Positions 1 to 9,324 of a DNA stretch of 64,000 nt are shown in pieces. Under the pieces are notes generated by a model, which saw only the letters and a list, made by a program, of their open reading frames with translations, did no database searches and was not told where the DNA came from. This DNA comes from Janthinobacterium sp. SUN073 (GTDB lineage Bacteria > Pseudomonadota > Gammaproteobacteria > Burkholderiales > Burkholderiaceae_D). The stretch spans positions 62,001 to 126,000 of the forward strand of contig NZ_JAPUBT010000012.1 in the NCBI RefSeq assembly GCF_030397665.1, given 5' to 3'. A program made the translations under genes and the position numbers. Every line of letters begins with the position of its first letter. Within the stretch, counting starts at the first letter, position 1.

Positions 1-23
1 TCCGCCATCTCACCTGTGGGTAA

Positions 24-1760
24 CTACGACGTTATCCCCAGCGCCTGACTCAACTGTTCCAGTTCCGCCAGCCACGCCTGCTGGCTGGCCGGTTTCTGGT
101 GGCGCGGTTTTCTCGCCAGGTCTTCCGCCAGCAATTGCTCCAGTTCGCACAAACGCTCCAGCTGCACGTCGATGTCCGTCAGCACCGCAGACACATGCTC
201 CACGCGCGGCGCGGGCGTCAACGCCGGCCCATCCTCGGCGCTCAGCCGTGCATACGCGCTGGCCGCATCCGGCCACTCTTCCAGCTGGCCATCGGCCACC
301 ACCCAAAAACGGTTGCAGGCCGTCTCGATCAGGTCGCGGTCGTGCGACACCAGCAGGCAGCCGCCCGCAAAGCCGCGCAGCGCTTGCCCCAGCTCCCCCT
401 TGCCCTGCATGTCCAGGTGGTTGCTGGGCTCGTCGAGCAGCAATAAATGATAGCTGGCCAGCGACAGCCCCAAGAACAGCAGCCGCGCCCGCTCGCCGCC
501 GCTCAGAGTCGCCACCGTCTGGCCATGGCGCGCATATGGAAAACCGGCTGAAATCAAGGCTTGCTTGCGCGCCACCTGGCTGCGCGCCGCCTCGTTTTGC
601 ACGGCAAACGGGTACAGGGCGTCGGACAAATCCGCCTCGTCGGCCAGTTGCTTGAGCGACTGGTCGTAGTAACCGATGTTGGCCGCGTGGTGGTAGCGCA
701 AGTCGCTGCGTTCCTCCTGTGCCTGGATCGCTTGCCAGCACAGGCGCAGCAAGGACGACTTGCCACTGCCGTTGGCGCCCAGCAAGGCGACCCGGTCACC
801 CGGTTTCAGCCACAGCTGGCCCACCTGGAACAGCACGGGAGATTGCGGCACGGCGCGCACGTCCAGCCCGTCCAGCGCCAGCAACTGGTCGGCCGCCAGC
901 GCCTTGCCGCGCAGACTCAAGCGCCAGGGCGCGCCATCGCTGACGAAGGACTGTTCATCCTGCAGCTTGTCGATGCGCCGCTGCATGCTCTTGGCCTTGC
1001 GCGCCATGCCGACGTTATCGTAGATCTTGCCCCACAAGGCCAGGCGGGTGCTGCTGACGGCCAGGCGGTCGATTTCCTTCTGTTCGGCCGCATGCCGGGC
1101 GGCAGCGGCCACGTCCGCCTCGGCCAGCGCCGCCAGCGCGGGGCCGCACGGCAAGTCGAAATCGTACAGGCGGCTATCGCGCAAGACCCAGCTGCGCGTG
1201 GCCACGTTGTCGAGCAGGCGCTGGTCGTGCGAGACGAGGACGAAGGCGCCGCGCCAGCTCAACAGGAATTGCTCCAGCCACAGCAGCGATGGCAAATCCA
1301 GGTGATTGCTCGGTTCATCGAGCAGCAGCACGTTCGGCTCCTGCAGCAGGGCACGCCCCAGCAGCAGCCGCGTGTGCTGGCCGCCGGACAAGGAATGCAC
1401 GGGCACTTGCGCCGTCTCCAGGTCAAAACCCAGCTCGGCCAGCAGGCTGTCGATCCGCCAATGCAGTTCCGGCTGCTCCAGCACGGGCGCCAGCAAGGCG
1501 TCGTACAGGCTCAGGCTGGCAAGTTCGGCCGGCAAGTGCTGTTCCACGTGCTGCAAACGGCAGGCACGAGCGACATGGATGGTGCCGGACGTGGCTTCCC
1601 GCGTACCGCTGAGCAAGCCCAGCAAGGTGGATTTGCCGCAGCCATTGTGGCCAATCAGGCCGATGCGGTCGCCCTGGCGCAAGGTAAAGGCGAGTTCATT
1701 GAAGAGGAAACCGTCGTGGGTGTCCAGCTGTAAAGCTTGGGTAGAGATAAGGGTAGTCAT
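24..1760 (-). CDS. ABC-F family ATPase (duplicated ATP-binding cassette, no membrane domain)
   Basis: A 578-residue soluble protein with two ABC cassettes and no membrane segments, the layout of the ABC-F family, whose members act on ribosomes rather than as transporters. The first cassette has Walker A GHNGCGKST near residues 37-45, signature LSGGQ near 124 and Walker B LLLLDEP near 145; the second has GANGSGKSS, LSGGE and LLLLDEP. Both Walker B motifs run into SNHLD rather than the more usual TNHLD. The C-terminus ends in a short charged helical tail. I chose the ATG at 1760 because family members start with a short run before the first strand; an in-frame ATG at 1790 would add ten residues and neither has a strong Shine-Dalgarno. 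The subfamily (Uup, EttA or a resistance type) cannot be decided from the sequence alone. Confidence 0.88.
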   Translation of the reverse strand: MTTLISTQALQLDTHDGFLFNELAFTLRQGDRIGLIGHNGCGKSTLLGLLSGTREATSGTIHVARACRLQHVEQHLPAELASLSLYDALLAPVLEQPELHWRIDSLLAELGFDLETAQVPVHSLSGGQHTRLLLGRALLQEPNVLLLDEPSNHLDLPSLLWLEQFLLSWRGAFVLVSHDQRLLDNVATRSWVLRDSRLYDFDLPCGPALAALAEADVAAAARHAAEQKEIDRLAVSSTRLALWGKIYDNVGMARKAKSMQRRIDKLQDEQSFVSDGAPWRLSLRGKALAADQLLALDGLDVRAVPQSPVLFQVGQLWLKPGDRVALLGANGSGKSSLLRLCWQAIQAQEERSDLRYHHAANIGYYDQSLKQLADEADLSDALYPFAVQNEAARSQVARKQALISAGFPYARHGQTVATLSGGERARLLFLGLSLASYHLLLLDEPSNHLDMQGKGELGQALRGFAGGCLLVSHDRDLIETACNRFWVVADGQLEEWPDAASAYARLSAEDGPALTPAPRVEHVSAVLTDIDVQLERLCELEQLLAEDLARKPRHQKPASQQAWLAELEQLSQALGITS

Positions 1761-2025
1761 GGCTCTTGTCTTTGTTCGGGATGCAAGCATCCGCGTTAAC
1801 AGGAGCGCTAACGAAAACCGTGAGCCGAGAAAGGACTCTAGAGAAAAACTCTATTTATGAGGGTGGCTTTGCTCTGGCCAGGTTATCGCAGCGCGATAGA
1901 ACGTGGGCAAGAGCGGGAAAATGCGCTTAAAGAACGCGCATCCCATAGGGCGAGCATAAAAATTTCCATATTTTCCTCCTTTCTGTTCAAGTTAGTCAAA
2001 AAGGCAATATAGCATAGGTGGCACT

Positions 2026-2043
2026 GCGCCGGTAAAACGGCGC
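2026..2043. repeat. Short GC hairpin at the ZIP gene 3' end
   Basis: GCGCCG, a six-base loop GTAAAA, then CGGCGC form a perfect 6 bp stem immediately downstream of the ZIP transporter stop codon. There is no clear T run on the minus strand, so it may stabilise the 3' end rather than terminate. The rest of 1791-2044 shows no gene. Confidence 0.35.
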
Positions 2044-2044
2044 C

Positions 2045-2803
2045 TCAACCGCCGTGGCGCTTATGCGTCAGGAACAGCACGATACACACGCCCAATGCGA
2101 TCAGCAGCACTTGCGGAATCGTTTCGCGCAGGGTGGCGCGGCGCTGCATCTGCGGCATCAGGTCGCTCAAGGCGATATAGATGAAGCCGGACGAGGCGAA
2201 CACGAGCACATAAGGAATCAGATTGCTGGCGCGGTCCAGGGTGAAATAGCCGAGCAAACCACCGGCCACCGCCATCAGGCTGCACAGCAGGTTGAAGATG
2301 TAGGCACGCAGGCGCGAAAAGCCGGCATTGAGCAGTACGATAAAATCGCCGATTTCCTGCGGGATTTCATGCGCGATGATGGCCAGGCCCGTGACCAGAC
2401 CCAGCTTCGGGTCGGCCAGGAAGGCGGCGGCGATCAGGATGCCGTCCGTAAAATTGTGCATGCCGTCGCCGACCAGGATCATCCAGCCGGCCTTGCCCGC
2501 CTCGTGCTTGTCGTGGCCGTGGGCATGGTGGTGGCCATCGCCTTCGTGGTGGTGCGAATGGCGCAGAATGGCGAATTTTTCCAGCATGAAGAAGGCCAGC
2601 AAGCCCGCCAACAGCGTGGCAAACAGGCTGCGCGGGTCCGCTTGCGACTCGAACGCTTCCGGCAAGGCATGCAGCAATGACGTCGACAGCATGATGCCGA
2701 CGGACAAGCTGACCATGCGCTCGACCACCTTGGACAGGAATGCAAACGAAAAGATCGCCGCCGCGGTAATGCTGAACACGCCCGCGATCGTGGTCGCGAG
2801 CAA
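2045..2803 (-). CDS. ZIP family metal (zinc) transporter
   Basis: A 252-residue membrane protein of the ZIP family, which moves divalent metals such as zinc into the cytoplasm. The metal-binding helices are visible as HNFTDG and HEIPQE, and between early helices there is a histidine-rich loop (HSHHHEGDGHHHAHGHDKH, about residues 83-101) typical of these carriers. About seven or eight membrane helices are apparent. No ATG is available: the reading frame is closed upstream by TGA at 2840-2842 and the first usual start is TTG at 2803, which has no ribosome binding site. A good GAGGT lies in front of ATC codons at 2830 and 2827, so the true N-terminus may be nine or so residues longer with a rare start codon. 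It follows the dienelactone hydrolase gene on the same strand. Confidence 0.85.
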   Translation of the reverse strand: MLATTIAGVFSITAAAIFSFAFLSKVVERMVSLSVGIMLSTSLLHALPEAFESQADPRSLFATLLAGLLAFFMLEKFAILRHSHHHEGDGHHHAHGHDKHEAGKAGWMILVGDGMHNFTDGILIAAAFLADPKLGLVTGLAIIAHEIPQEIGDFIVLLNAGFSRLRAYIFNLLCSLMAVAGGLLGYFTLDRASNLIPYVLVFASSGFIYIALSDLMPQMQRRATLRETIPQVLLIALGVCIVLFLTHKRHGG

Positions 2804-2970
2804 AATGGATATAAGGACGGGATCGATGATTTTCTTACCTCAAAATGGCGCCGGGTCACTGGCGCCGCGATGCTGGCGTCTGGCCTGATGAATGCGTTGT
2901 TATCTATTATTTACATTTGCGCGTTTGGCGGCAGCGTAGCGCGATGAAGATGCAATTGTACTGCATTGAC

Positions 2971-3000
2971 GCGAACCGGGCATTTTACAGCCCGGTGCGC
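2971..3000. repeat. Inverted repeat between hydrolase and ZIP genes
   Basis: ACCGGGC at 2975-2981 pairs with GCCCGGT at 2990-2996 across an eight-base loop, and GCG/CGC extend it past one mismatch. It stands between two minus-strand genes and lacks a clear T tail, so a terminator role is only possible. Confidence 0.35.
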
Positions 3001-3045
3001 CTTTCGCGTTAACTTCTGGGAAATGCGGTGTTTTTCTGCTGCAGA

Positions 3046-3930
3046 TCACGCCACACCGTGGCTCCTGAACCAAGCTAAACAACGCGCATAGCCGTCTTTT
3101 GCATCGGCCGCCACATAGCTGGGGCGGTAATCGGCGTTGAAGGCGTGGCCCGCATCGGGATACACGACGAATTCCGACTTGTTGCCGCCCTTGGCCAGCG
3201 CGTCCTTCATCTTGGCGATCGATTCCTGCGTGATGCCCGTATCCTTGCCGCCATACAAGCCCAGCACGGGGACCTTCAAGGTCGGGGCGATATCGATGGG
3301 GTTGCTCGGCTGCAAGGCAGTCGCTTCGCCCACCAGGCGGCCATACCAGGCCACGCCCGCCTTGACGGCCGGATTGTGCGCCGCGTACAGCCAGGTGATG
3401 CGCCCGCCCCAGCAAAAGCCCGTGATGCCCAGGCGGCTCGTGTCGCCGCCATTCTGTTTCGCCCACGCAACAACCGCATCGAGGTCCGCCATCACTTGCG
3501 CGTCCGGCGTCCTGGCGATGATGCCTTTCATCAACTCCGGGATGCTGGCCACCTTGGTGGGATCGCCCTGACGCACGAACAGGTCGGGCGCCAGCGCCAG
3601 GTAGCCCTGCTTGGCGAAGCGGCGCGCCATGTCGGCGATATGTTCATGCACGCCAAAGATTTCCGAAATGACCAACACGACGGGCAAACCCGTCTTGCCC
3701 TCCGGCTGGGCCGCATACACGGGCACGGCCTGGCCATCGACCATCACCGACATGCTGCCCGTGACGAGCCCGGCGGCATCCGTCTTGATGACGTTTTGCG
3801 CCGCCACGGGCAGCACGGCCACGGCAAAACCCGTGCCTAGCGCCACCTTCAGGAAACCACGCCGGCCGTCCGGCCCGGACAAGCTGCTCTGGCCCAGCAA
3901 ACTCTCACAATCGGTGATCATGTCGCTCAT
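3046..3930 (-). CDS. Dienelactone hydrolase family protein, Tat-exported
   Basis: A 294-residue alpha/beta hydrolase of the dienelactone hydrolase family. The nucleophile elbow GFCWGG carries the family's cysteine, followed by an aspartate in YGGKDTGI and a histidine in DAGHAFN, so the Cys-Asp-His triad is complete. The N-terminus has a twin-arginine motif RRGFLK (about residues 23-28) followed by a hydrophobic stretch, which suggests export to the periplasm by the Tat pathway. The start ATG at 3930 is preceded by AGGAG at ideal spacing. The true substrate is unknown; classical members open lactone rings in aromatic degradation, but no such pathway genes lie nearby. Confidence 0.88.
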   Translation of the reverse strand: MSDMITDCESLLGQSSLSGPDGRRGFLKVALGTGFAVAVLPVAAQNVIKTDAAGLVTGSMSVMVDGQAVPVYAAQPEGKTGLPVVLVISEIFGVHEHIADMARRFAKQGYLALAPDLFVRQGDPTKVASIPELMKGIIARTPDAQVMADLDAVVAWAKQNGGDTSRLGITGFCWGGRITWLYAAHNPAVKAGVAWYGRLVGEATALQPSNPIDIAPTLKVPVLGLYGGKDTGITQESIAKMKDALAKGGNKSEFVVYPDAGHAFNADYRPSYVAADAKDGYARCLAWFRSHGVA

Positions 3931-3961
3931 GCGCTTCTCCTGAAAATGTTGCGTTTATAAA

Positions 3962-6721
3962 TTAGTGCGCTTCGTCCCAATTTTTTCCAATTCCTACCTC
4001 GGCCGTCAGCGGCACCTTCAACGCGGCCACGCCCGCCATCAGTTCCGGCAGCTTGCGCTTGACCAGTTCCAGTTCCGCGTCCGGCACTTCCAGCACCAGT
4101 TCATCGTGCACCTGCATGATCATTTTTGTTTGCAAGCCGTCCGTTTCCAGCCAGCCTTGCACGGCAATCATGGCCAGCTTGATCAGGTCGGCGGCCGTGC
4201 CCTGCATGGGCGCATTGATCGCAGCCCGTTCCGCGCCCTGGCGGCGCGGGCCGTTCGGCGAATTGATTTCCGGCAGCCATAAACGGCGGCCGAACACGGT
4301 TTCCACGTAGCCGCGCGCCTTGGCTTGCTGGCGCGTGTCTTCCATATACTGTTTCACGCCCGAGAAACGGGCAAAGTAGCGGTCGATATAGCTTTGCGCT
4401 GCCGTGCGGTCCACACCCAGGTTACCGGCCAGGCCGAATGCGCTCATGCCGTAGATCAAACCGAAGTTGATGACCTTGGCGTAGCGGCGCTGCTCGCTCT
4501 GCACTTCTGCGGCCGGCACGCCGAAGATCTCGGCGGCCGTGGCGCGGTGAATGTCGATACCGTCGGCAAATGCGCGCAACATGGCTTCATCGCCCGAGAT
4601 GTGCGCCATGATGCGCAATTCGATCTGCGAATAGTCGGCCGAGACGATATGGCTGCCCGGAGGCGCGATGAACGCTTCGCGGATGCGGCGGCCTTCCGCG
4701 CTGCGGATGGGAATATTCTGCAGATTCGGATCGTTCGACGCCAAACGCCCCGTCACGGCCACGGCTTGCGCATAGTTCGTGTGCACCCGGCCCGTCGTGA
4801 CGTTGATCATCTTTGGCAATTTGTCCGTGTAGGTCGATTTCAGCTTGGCCATGCCGCGGTATTCCAGCAGCACTTTGGGCAGCGGATAATCCTCGGCCAG
4901 CTTTTGCAGCACTTCTTCATCCGTCGAGGGCGCTCCCGTCGGGGTTTTTTTAATTACCGGCAACTTCAACTTTTCAAAGAAGATTTCGCCGATCTGCTTG
5001 GGCGAGCCTAAATTAAACGGCTGCTCGGCCAGTTCATACGCCTTCTTTTCCAGCTCGAGTATCTTCACGGCCAGTTCGGCCGACTGGATGTTGAGCAACT
5101 CGTCGTCGATCAGCACGCCGTTGCGCTCGATCTTTTGCAAGACCACGGCCGTCGGCATCTCGATCTTTTCATAGATGAAGGTGAGTTTTTCATCATTCGC
5201 CACATTGCCCCACATGGCATTGTGCAAGCGCAAGGTGACGTCGGCATCCTCGGCCGCATACCTGGCCGCCTGCTCTACCTCGACTTGATTGAACGTGATC
5301 TGCTTGACGCCCTTGCCGCACACATCCTCGAACGGGATCGTCGTATAGTTCAGGTGGCGCAGGGCCAGGCCGTCCATGTCGTGCTTCTTGTGCGACTCGA
5401 ACACATACGATTCGAGCAAGGTATCGTGGGCGATGCCGCGCAACGTCACGCCATGGTTGGCGAAGATGTGGCTGTCATATTTCAGGTTCTGGCCCAGCTT
5501 GGGTTTAGTCTCGTCTTCCAGCCACGGGCGCAGTTTCGCCAGCACGTGCTCGCGGGTCAGCTGATCCGGCGCGCCCGCGTAGTCGTGGGCCAGCGGGATG
5601 TAGCAGGCGGCGTGCTCGGCCACGGAAAGGGAAATGCCAACCATTTTCGCCGTCATCGGTTCCAGCGAGGTGGTTTCCGTGTCGACGGCCGTCAACGGCG
5701 CCGCATCGATCAGGGCAATCCATTTATCCAGCTGTACGTCGGTCAGGACGGTTTCATACTCGGCTTCCACCGCTGGTGCGGCATCGGCAAACATGTCGCC
5801 TGTCGTGTTGGCAGCGGCGCCACCGGCCACAGGTGCACCGACGGGCGACATCGGCGGCGGCGCCGCACCCAGTTCGCGCAGCAGGGCCTTGAAGCCGTAG
5901 CGGTTGAAGAAGGCCAGCAGCGCTTCCTTGTCTTCGTGTTTCGCCACCAGCGAATCGGCGATCGTTGTCATATGCTCGGACAAATCGCAATCGGTCTTGA
6001 CGGTGATCAAGGCGCGCGCCTGCGGCAGCCAAGGCAGGGCCGTGCGCAGGTTTTCCCCCACGGCGCCACCCACATTGGCCGCGTTTTGCATCACGCCTTC
6101 CAGGCTGTCGTACAGGGTCAGCCACTTGACGGCCGTCTTCGGGCCGCATTTCGATACGCCCGGCACGTTGTCGACCGTATCGCCGATCAGCGACAAATAA
6201 TCGATGATGCGGTTCGGCGGCACGCCGAACTTGGCCAGCACGGCCGCTTCGTCGAGCTTTTCATTGCTCATGGTATTGATCAGGGTCACCTGGCTGTTGA
6301 CCAGCTGCGCCAGGTCCTTGTCGCCGGTGGACACCACCACGTTCATGCCGGCGCTAGCGGCCTGCACGGCCAGGGTGCCGATCACGTCATCGGCTTCCAC
6401 GCCGTCGACCATCAAAATGGGCCAGCCCATGGCCCGCACGGCTTCGTGGATCGGTTCGATCTGCAGGCGCAGGTCGTCCGGCATCGAGGCGCGCGTGGCC
6501 TTGTACTCGGGATACATATCATCGCGGAAAGTTTTACCCTTGGCATCGAACACGCAGGCGATGTAGGCGGCCGGATAATCGGCGCGCAGGCGGCGCAGCA
6601 TGTTGACCATGCCGTGCATGGCGCCCGTGGGATAACCGTCCGGGCTGCGCAGGTCGGGCAGCGCATGGAAGGCGCGATAAAGGTAACTGGAACCGTCGAC
6701 TAACAGCAGGGTGTTTTGCAT
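3962..6721 (-). CDS. polA: DNA polymerase I
   Basis: A 919-residue family A DNA polymerase that fills gaps in repair and replaces RNA primers on the lagging strand. The N-terminal 5' nuclease domain covers about residues 1-285 (VDGSSYLYRAFHA, VEADDVIG, GDTVDNVPGV). The proofreading exonuclease keeps its acidic residues (DTETTSLEP, D347 and E349), so it should be active. The polymerase domain has motif A DYSQIELRIMAH, motif B RRYAKVINFGLIYGMSAFG and motif C VHDELVLEVP. I set the start at the ATG at 6721 because family members begin with this short stretch before LLLVDGSSY; the open frame continues upstream without homology. No strong Shine-Dalgarno is seen. It is divergent from the DUF2782 gene. 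Confidence 0.97.
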   Translation of the reverse strand: MQNTLLLVDGSSYLYRAFHALPDLRSPDGYPTGAMHGMVNMLRRLRADYPAAYIACVFDAKGKTFRDDMYPEYKATRASMPDDLRLQIEPIHEAVRAMGWPILMVDGVEADDVIGTLAVQAASAGMNVVVSTGDKDLAQLVNSQVTLINTMSNEKLDEAAVLAKFGVPPNRIIDYLSLIGDTVDNVPGVSKCGPKTAVKWLTLYDSLEGVMQNAANVGGAVGENLRTALPWLPQARALITVKTDCDLSEHMTTIADSLVAKHEDKEALLAFFNRYGFKALLRELGAAPPPMSPVGAPVAGGAAANTTGDMFADAAPAVEAEYETVLTDVQLDKWIALIDAAPLTAVDTETTSLEPMTAKMVGISLSVAEHAACYIPLAHDYAGAPDQLTREHVLAKLRPWLEDETKPKLGQNLKYDSHIFANHGVTLRGIAHDTLLESYVFESHKKHDMDGLALRHLNYTTIPFEDVCGKGVKQITFNQVEVEQAARYAAEDADVTLRLHNAMWGNVANDEKLTFIYEKIEMPTAVVLQKIERNGVLIDDELLNIQSAELAVKILELEKKAYELAEQPFNLGSPKQIGEIFFEKLKLPVIKKTPTGAPSTDEEVLQKLAEDYPLPKVLLEYRGMAKLKSTYTDKLPKMINVTTGRVHTNYAQAVAVTGRLASNDPNLQNIPIRSAEGRRIREAFIAPPGSHIVSADYSQIELRIMAHISGDEAMLRAFADGIDIHRATAAEIFGVPAAEVQSEQRRYAKVINFGLIYGMSAFGLAGNLGVDRTAAQSYIDRYFARFSGVKQYMEDTRQQAKARGYVETVFGRRLWLPEINSPNGPRRQGAERAAINAPMQGTAADLIKLAMIAVQGWLETDGLQTKMIMQVHDELVLEVPDAELELVKRKLPELMAGVAALKVPLTAEVGIGKNWDEAH

Positions 6722-7013
6722 AATGCCAATAAAATAAGGTGAGCCGCGCCAGCCGGGAAGAAACAGCGGCGGGCGGGTGGAAGTTCGCCCAATTATCGCA
6801 GAGTTTAGGCCCACGCCACCGGCCGCAACGCGTCTCGTTCCTGGCGTTTTTGCCACTCTGGCGGCCCCGTGCGGGCGCGCGGGCTGCCGCTGCCAGCCAT
6901 TTCGCCTCATTTAAACAGCATTGCCTACCAGTTTGTTACAATGCCTTATAGATAAATTGACGGCAATACAGCACTGCACGCGCTGCAGTCCCACACATGG
7001 AAGCGAACCCATC
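6722..7013. other. Divergent intergenic region polA / DUF2782
   Basis: This 292-base spacer must hold promoters for both polA (minus) and the DUF2782-thrB unit (plus). The best plus-strand candidate is an extended -10, TG-T-TACAAT at 6934-6942, without a clear -35. No gene or RNA is recognisable. Confidence 0.35.
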
Positions 7014-7409
7014 ATGATGCGTACATCGACACTCTGGACATTCCTCGCCCTGCCCCTGCTGGCATGTTCGGCCATCGCCAGCGCCCAGACGCCGGCCAAA
7101 CCGAGCGAAGCGCCGCCACAGCTCGAACGTATCGAGGAAATGGGCGAAGCGCCCATCACCGTGGCGCCGGCCGCCGCCAAGCAGCAGATTACCGAAAAAC
7201 GCGAAGCGGGTGTCACCAGCGAAGTGAAAGTCACCACGGGCGGCAGCACCTATTACATGAAGCCGGCCGCCGGCGCCGACCAGGCCAACGGCAATGCCCT
7301 GCGCGGCCCGCAATGGAAAGTGCTGGAATTCGACCTGGGCAAGAAGAAACAGAAACAACGCGACGAAGAGGCAGCAGACGCGCCAGCACCACCCGCAGCA
7401 GCGAAGTAA
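7014..7409 (+). CDS. DUF2782-like exported protein
   Basis: A 131-residue protein with a clear signal peptide (MMRTSTLWTFLALPLLACSAIASAQ) and a small hydrophilic body rich in charged residues, ending in a lysine/glutamate and alanine/proline tail. Proteins of the DUF2782 family occupy exactly this place, between polA and thrB, in pseudomonads and betaproteobacteria, and the core EIRxxGEAPITV-type and YYMKP segments fit. Function is unknown. The ATG at 7014 is preceded by GGAAG about ten bases upstream; the frame is open further upstream but that part does not look like protein. It is probably transcribed on its own, since a terminator follows before thrB. Confidence 0.75.
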   Translation: MMRTSTLWTFLALPLLACSAIASAQTPAKPSEAPPQLERIEEMGEAPITVAPAAAKQQITEKREAGVTSEVKVTTGGSTYYMKPAAGADQANGNALRGPQWKVLEFDLGKKKQKQRDEEAADAPAPPAAAK

Positions 7410-7429
7410 GCAGCCACTCTCTTCTGCCC

Positions 7430-7464
7430 TGCCCCGGCCACCTGCGGGGCAGCCGGCTTTTTTT
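7430..7464 (+). terminator. Rho-independent terminator after DUF2782 gene
   Basis: TGCCCCG at 7430-7436 pairs with CGGGGCA at 7445-7451, an alternative CCGGC/GCCGG pairing overlaps it, and a run of seven T follows at 7458-7464. Confidence 0.65.
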
Positions 7465-7492
7465 GACCTTTTAGACCATTTCTCCCTTTCCC

Positions 7493-8449
7493 ATGGCAGT
7501 TTTTACCGCGCTACACCTGGACGATATCGGCCAGTGGCTCACGCAGTTTCCACTCGGCAAACCTCTGGCGCTCAAGGGCATCGCGTCCGGCATCGAAAAC
7601 AGCAATTTCTTCCTGAGCACGGAGCGCGGCGAGTACGTGCTGACGATCTTTGAAAACCTCAGCTTCGAGCAATTGCCGTTCTATCTGCAACTGATGCGCC
7701 ATTTGGCGGACCGGGGCATCCTGGTGCCCGCGCCGATCGCCAATGCGGACGGCGAACTGGTGACGGCCCTGCAAGGCAAGCCGGCCGCCATCGTCAGCAA
7801 ACTCGACGGCAGCTCGCAGATGGCGCCGCAAGCCGTGCATTGCGCGGCTGTCGGCGCCATGCTGGCGAAGATGCACCTGGCGGCGCAGGACTTCCCCCTG
7901 CAGCAGCCGAATTTGCGGGGACTGCAGTGGTGGAACGCCACCACGCCGCTGGTCTTGCACCACCTCGACGATGCCAGGGCGCATTTGCTGCGTGCGGAAA
8001 TCCATTTCCAGGATGCCTTTGCTGCCTGCGATACCTATAAAGCCATCCCGCGCGGTCCCGTGCATGCCGACTTGTTCCGCAACAACGTCATGTTTGACGG
8101 CGAGCAACTGACGGGCTTTTTCGACTTTTACTTTGCCGGCTGCGACACCTGGCTGTTCGATGTGGCCGTCACCGTCAACGACTGGTGCGTGGACCTGGCC
8201 ACGGGCGTGCTCGACAAGGCGAGAGTGCGCGCCCTGCTGGACGCCTACCGGGCCGTACGCCCGTTCACGCACGAAGAACAAACGGCATGGCAAGCAATGC
8301 TGCGCGCCGCCGCACTGCGCTTCTGGCTGTCGCGTCTGTATGATTATTACCAGCCGCGCGAAGCGGAAATGCTGACCCCGCACGATCCCACGCATTTCGA
8401 ACGCATTCTGCGCGAACGTATCGCCACACCTGCCCCGGAACTGTTTTAA
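7493..8449 (+). CDS. thrB: Homoserine kinase (aminoglycoside-phosphotransferase fold)
   Basis: A 318-residue kinase that phosphorylates L-homoserine for threonine biosynthesis. It belongs to the APH-like ThrB type of proteobacteria rather than the GHMP type: the catalytic loop reads [12 protein letters not shown] and the metal-binding segment [12 protein letters not shown]-terminal lobe features include [14 protein letters not shown] and the ATP-lobe strand YVLTIFE. The ATG at 7493 matches family starts although no good Shine-Dalgarno precedes it (pyrimidine-rich TTTCTCCCTTTCCC). It is followed two bases later by the membrane protein gene, which suggests one transcript. Confidence 0.93.
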   Translation: MAVFTALHLDDIGQWLTQFPLGKPLALKGIASGIENSNFFLSTERGEYVLTIFENLSFEQLPFYLQLMRHLADRGILVPAPIANADGELVTALQGKPAAIVSKLDGSSQMAPQAVHCAAVGAMLAKMHLAAQDFPLQQPNLRGLQWWNATTPLVLHHLDDARAHLLRAEIHFQDAFAACDTYKAIPRGPVHADLFRNNVMFDGEQLTGFFDFYFAGCDTWLFDVAVTVNDWCVDLATGVLDKARVRALLDAYRAVRPFTHEEQTAWQAMLRAAALRFWLSRLYDYYQPREAEMLTPHDPTHFERILRERIATPAPELF

Positions 8450-8451
8450 AC

Positions 8452-9237
8452 ATGGAAAAATTACCTGCAAGTACAGGTTGGCAATGGGTGAAACAGGGCT
8501 TCTCCCTGTTTCGCCAGCAACCTGGCGGCATGTCGATGCTGTTTCTCGGCTATATGTTCTGCATGCTGGCCGTCAGCATCGTGCCCGTACTGGGTCAGAT
8601 GCTGCCCGTCATCCTCGTGCCCGTGTTTTCCATCGCCTTCGTGCAAGGCTGCCTGCATATCGACCAGGGCAAGCGCGTACTGCCCAGCCTGTTGATTTCG
8701 GGCTTCCGCAAGCCCGCGCTTCCTTCCCTGCTGGGCCTGGGCGTGCTGTACATCCTGATGGCCATCGTTGCCATCGGCGCCTCGAGCCTGGTGGACGACG
8801 GCTTGCTGTGGCAACTGGTCACGGGGCAATTGACGGAAGAAGCGGCGCGCGCCGCCATCCCCGAATCGCGCCTGGGTTTGGGCATCCTGCTGGCCATCGT
8901 GCTGTATGTGCCGGCCGCCATGGCCTTCTGCTTTGCCGCGCCGCTGATCTACTGGCAGCAAGTCAGCCTGGGCAAGGCGCTGTTCTTCAGCTTTTTCGCC
9001 GTCTGGCGCTCGCTGTCGGCCTTCATCGTCTTCGCTTCCACCTGGTTCGCCATCAGCGTCGTCACCAGCCAGTTGCTGGCCGTCATCTTTGGCCGCACGC
9101 CGCTGATGATGCAGCTGATGATGCCGCTGTCGATGATACTCACCATCATCATGCATTGCTCGTTTTACGCCGCCTACCGCCAGATCTTCGGCGTGCCCGC
9201 CGATGAGAGCAAGACGGTGTCGCTGGACAAAAATTGA
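8452..9237 (+). CDS. BPSS1780-like integral membrane protein
   Basis: A 261-residue protein with about six membrane helices and short loops. It begins just two bases after the thrB stop, so the two are very likely cotranscribed and translationally coupled. The layout (N-terminal WxWVKQGFSLFRxxP, then paired hydrophobic helices, and a C-terminal YRQIFG) resembles the BPSS1780 family of betaproteobacterial membrane proteins that often sits next to thrB. No transport or enzyme motif is visible, and the function is unknown. Confidence 0.7.
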   Translation: MEKLPASTGWQWVKQGFSLFRQQPGGMSMLFLGYMFCMLAVSIVPVLGQMLPVILVPVFSIAFVQGCLHIDQGKRVLPSLLISGFRKPALPSLLGLGVLYILMAIVAIGASSLVDDGLLWQLVTGQLTEEAARAAIPESRLGLGILLAIVLYVPAAMAFCFAAPLIYWQQVSLGKALFFSFFAVWRSLSAFIVFASTWFAISVVTSQLLAVIFGRTPLMMQLMMPLSMILTIIMHCSFYAAYRQIFGVPADESKTVSLDKN

Positions 9238-9240
9238 AGC

Positions 9241-9321
9241 TGGGGTCAGACCCTCAACACCGCTAACGCAAAGCTTGGCGCCAACATGACCGGGGGTCTG
9301 ACCCCGGTATTTTGACCCCGG
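9241..9321. repeat. GGGGTC-type intergenic inverted repeat, copy 1
   Basis: GGGGTCAGACCC at 9242-9253 is the exact reverse complement of GGGTCTGACCCC at 9294-9305, separated by 40 bases; a third partial unit TTTTGACCCCGG follows. Each arm is itself nearly palindromic. The element fills the gap between convergent genes (membrane protein and uvrD), where it could act as a two-way terminator. Related units occur at 39276-39304 and 52044-52112. Confidence 0.7.
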
Positions 9322-9324
9322 CAA

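Noticed and set aside
561..1733. Long plus-strand open frame inside the ABC-F gene
   Set aside because: It lies antisense to a gene with complete ABC motifs and has the Gln/Arg/Ala-rich composition of a shadow frame in GC-rich DNA.
1791..2044. Possible small gene between ABC-F and ZIP genes
   Set aside because: No frame has a start with a ribosome binding site and coding composition.
6722..6910. Upstream extension of polA by 63 codons
   Set aside because: The added sequence is arginine- and proline-rich, unlike any polymerase I start, and lies in the shared control region.
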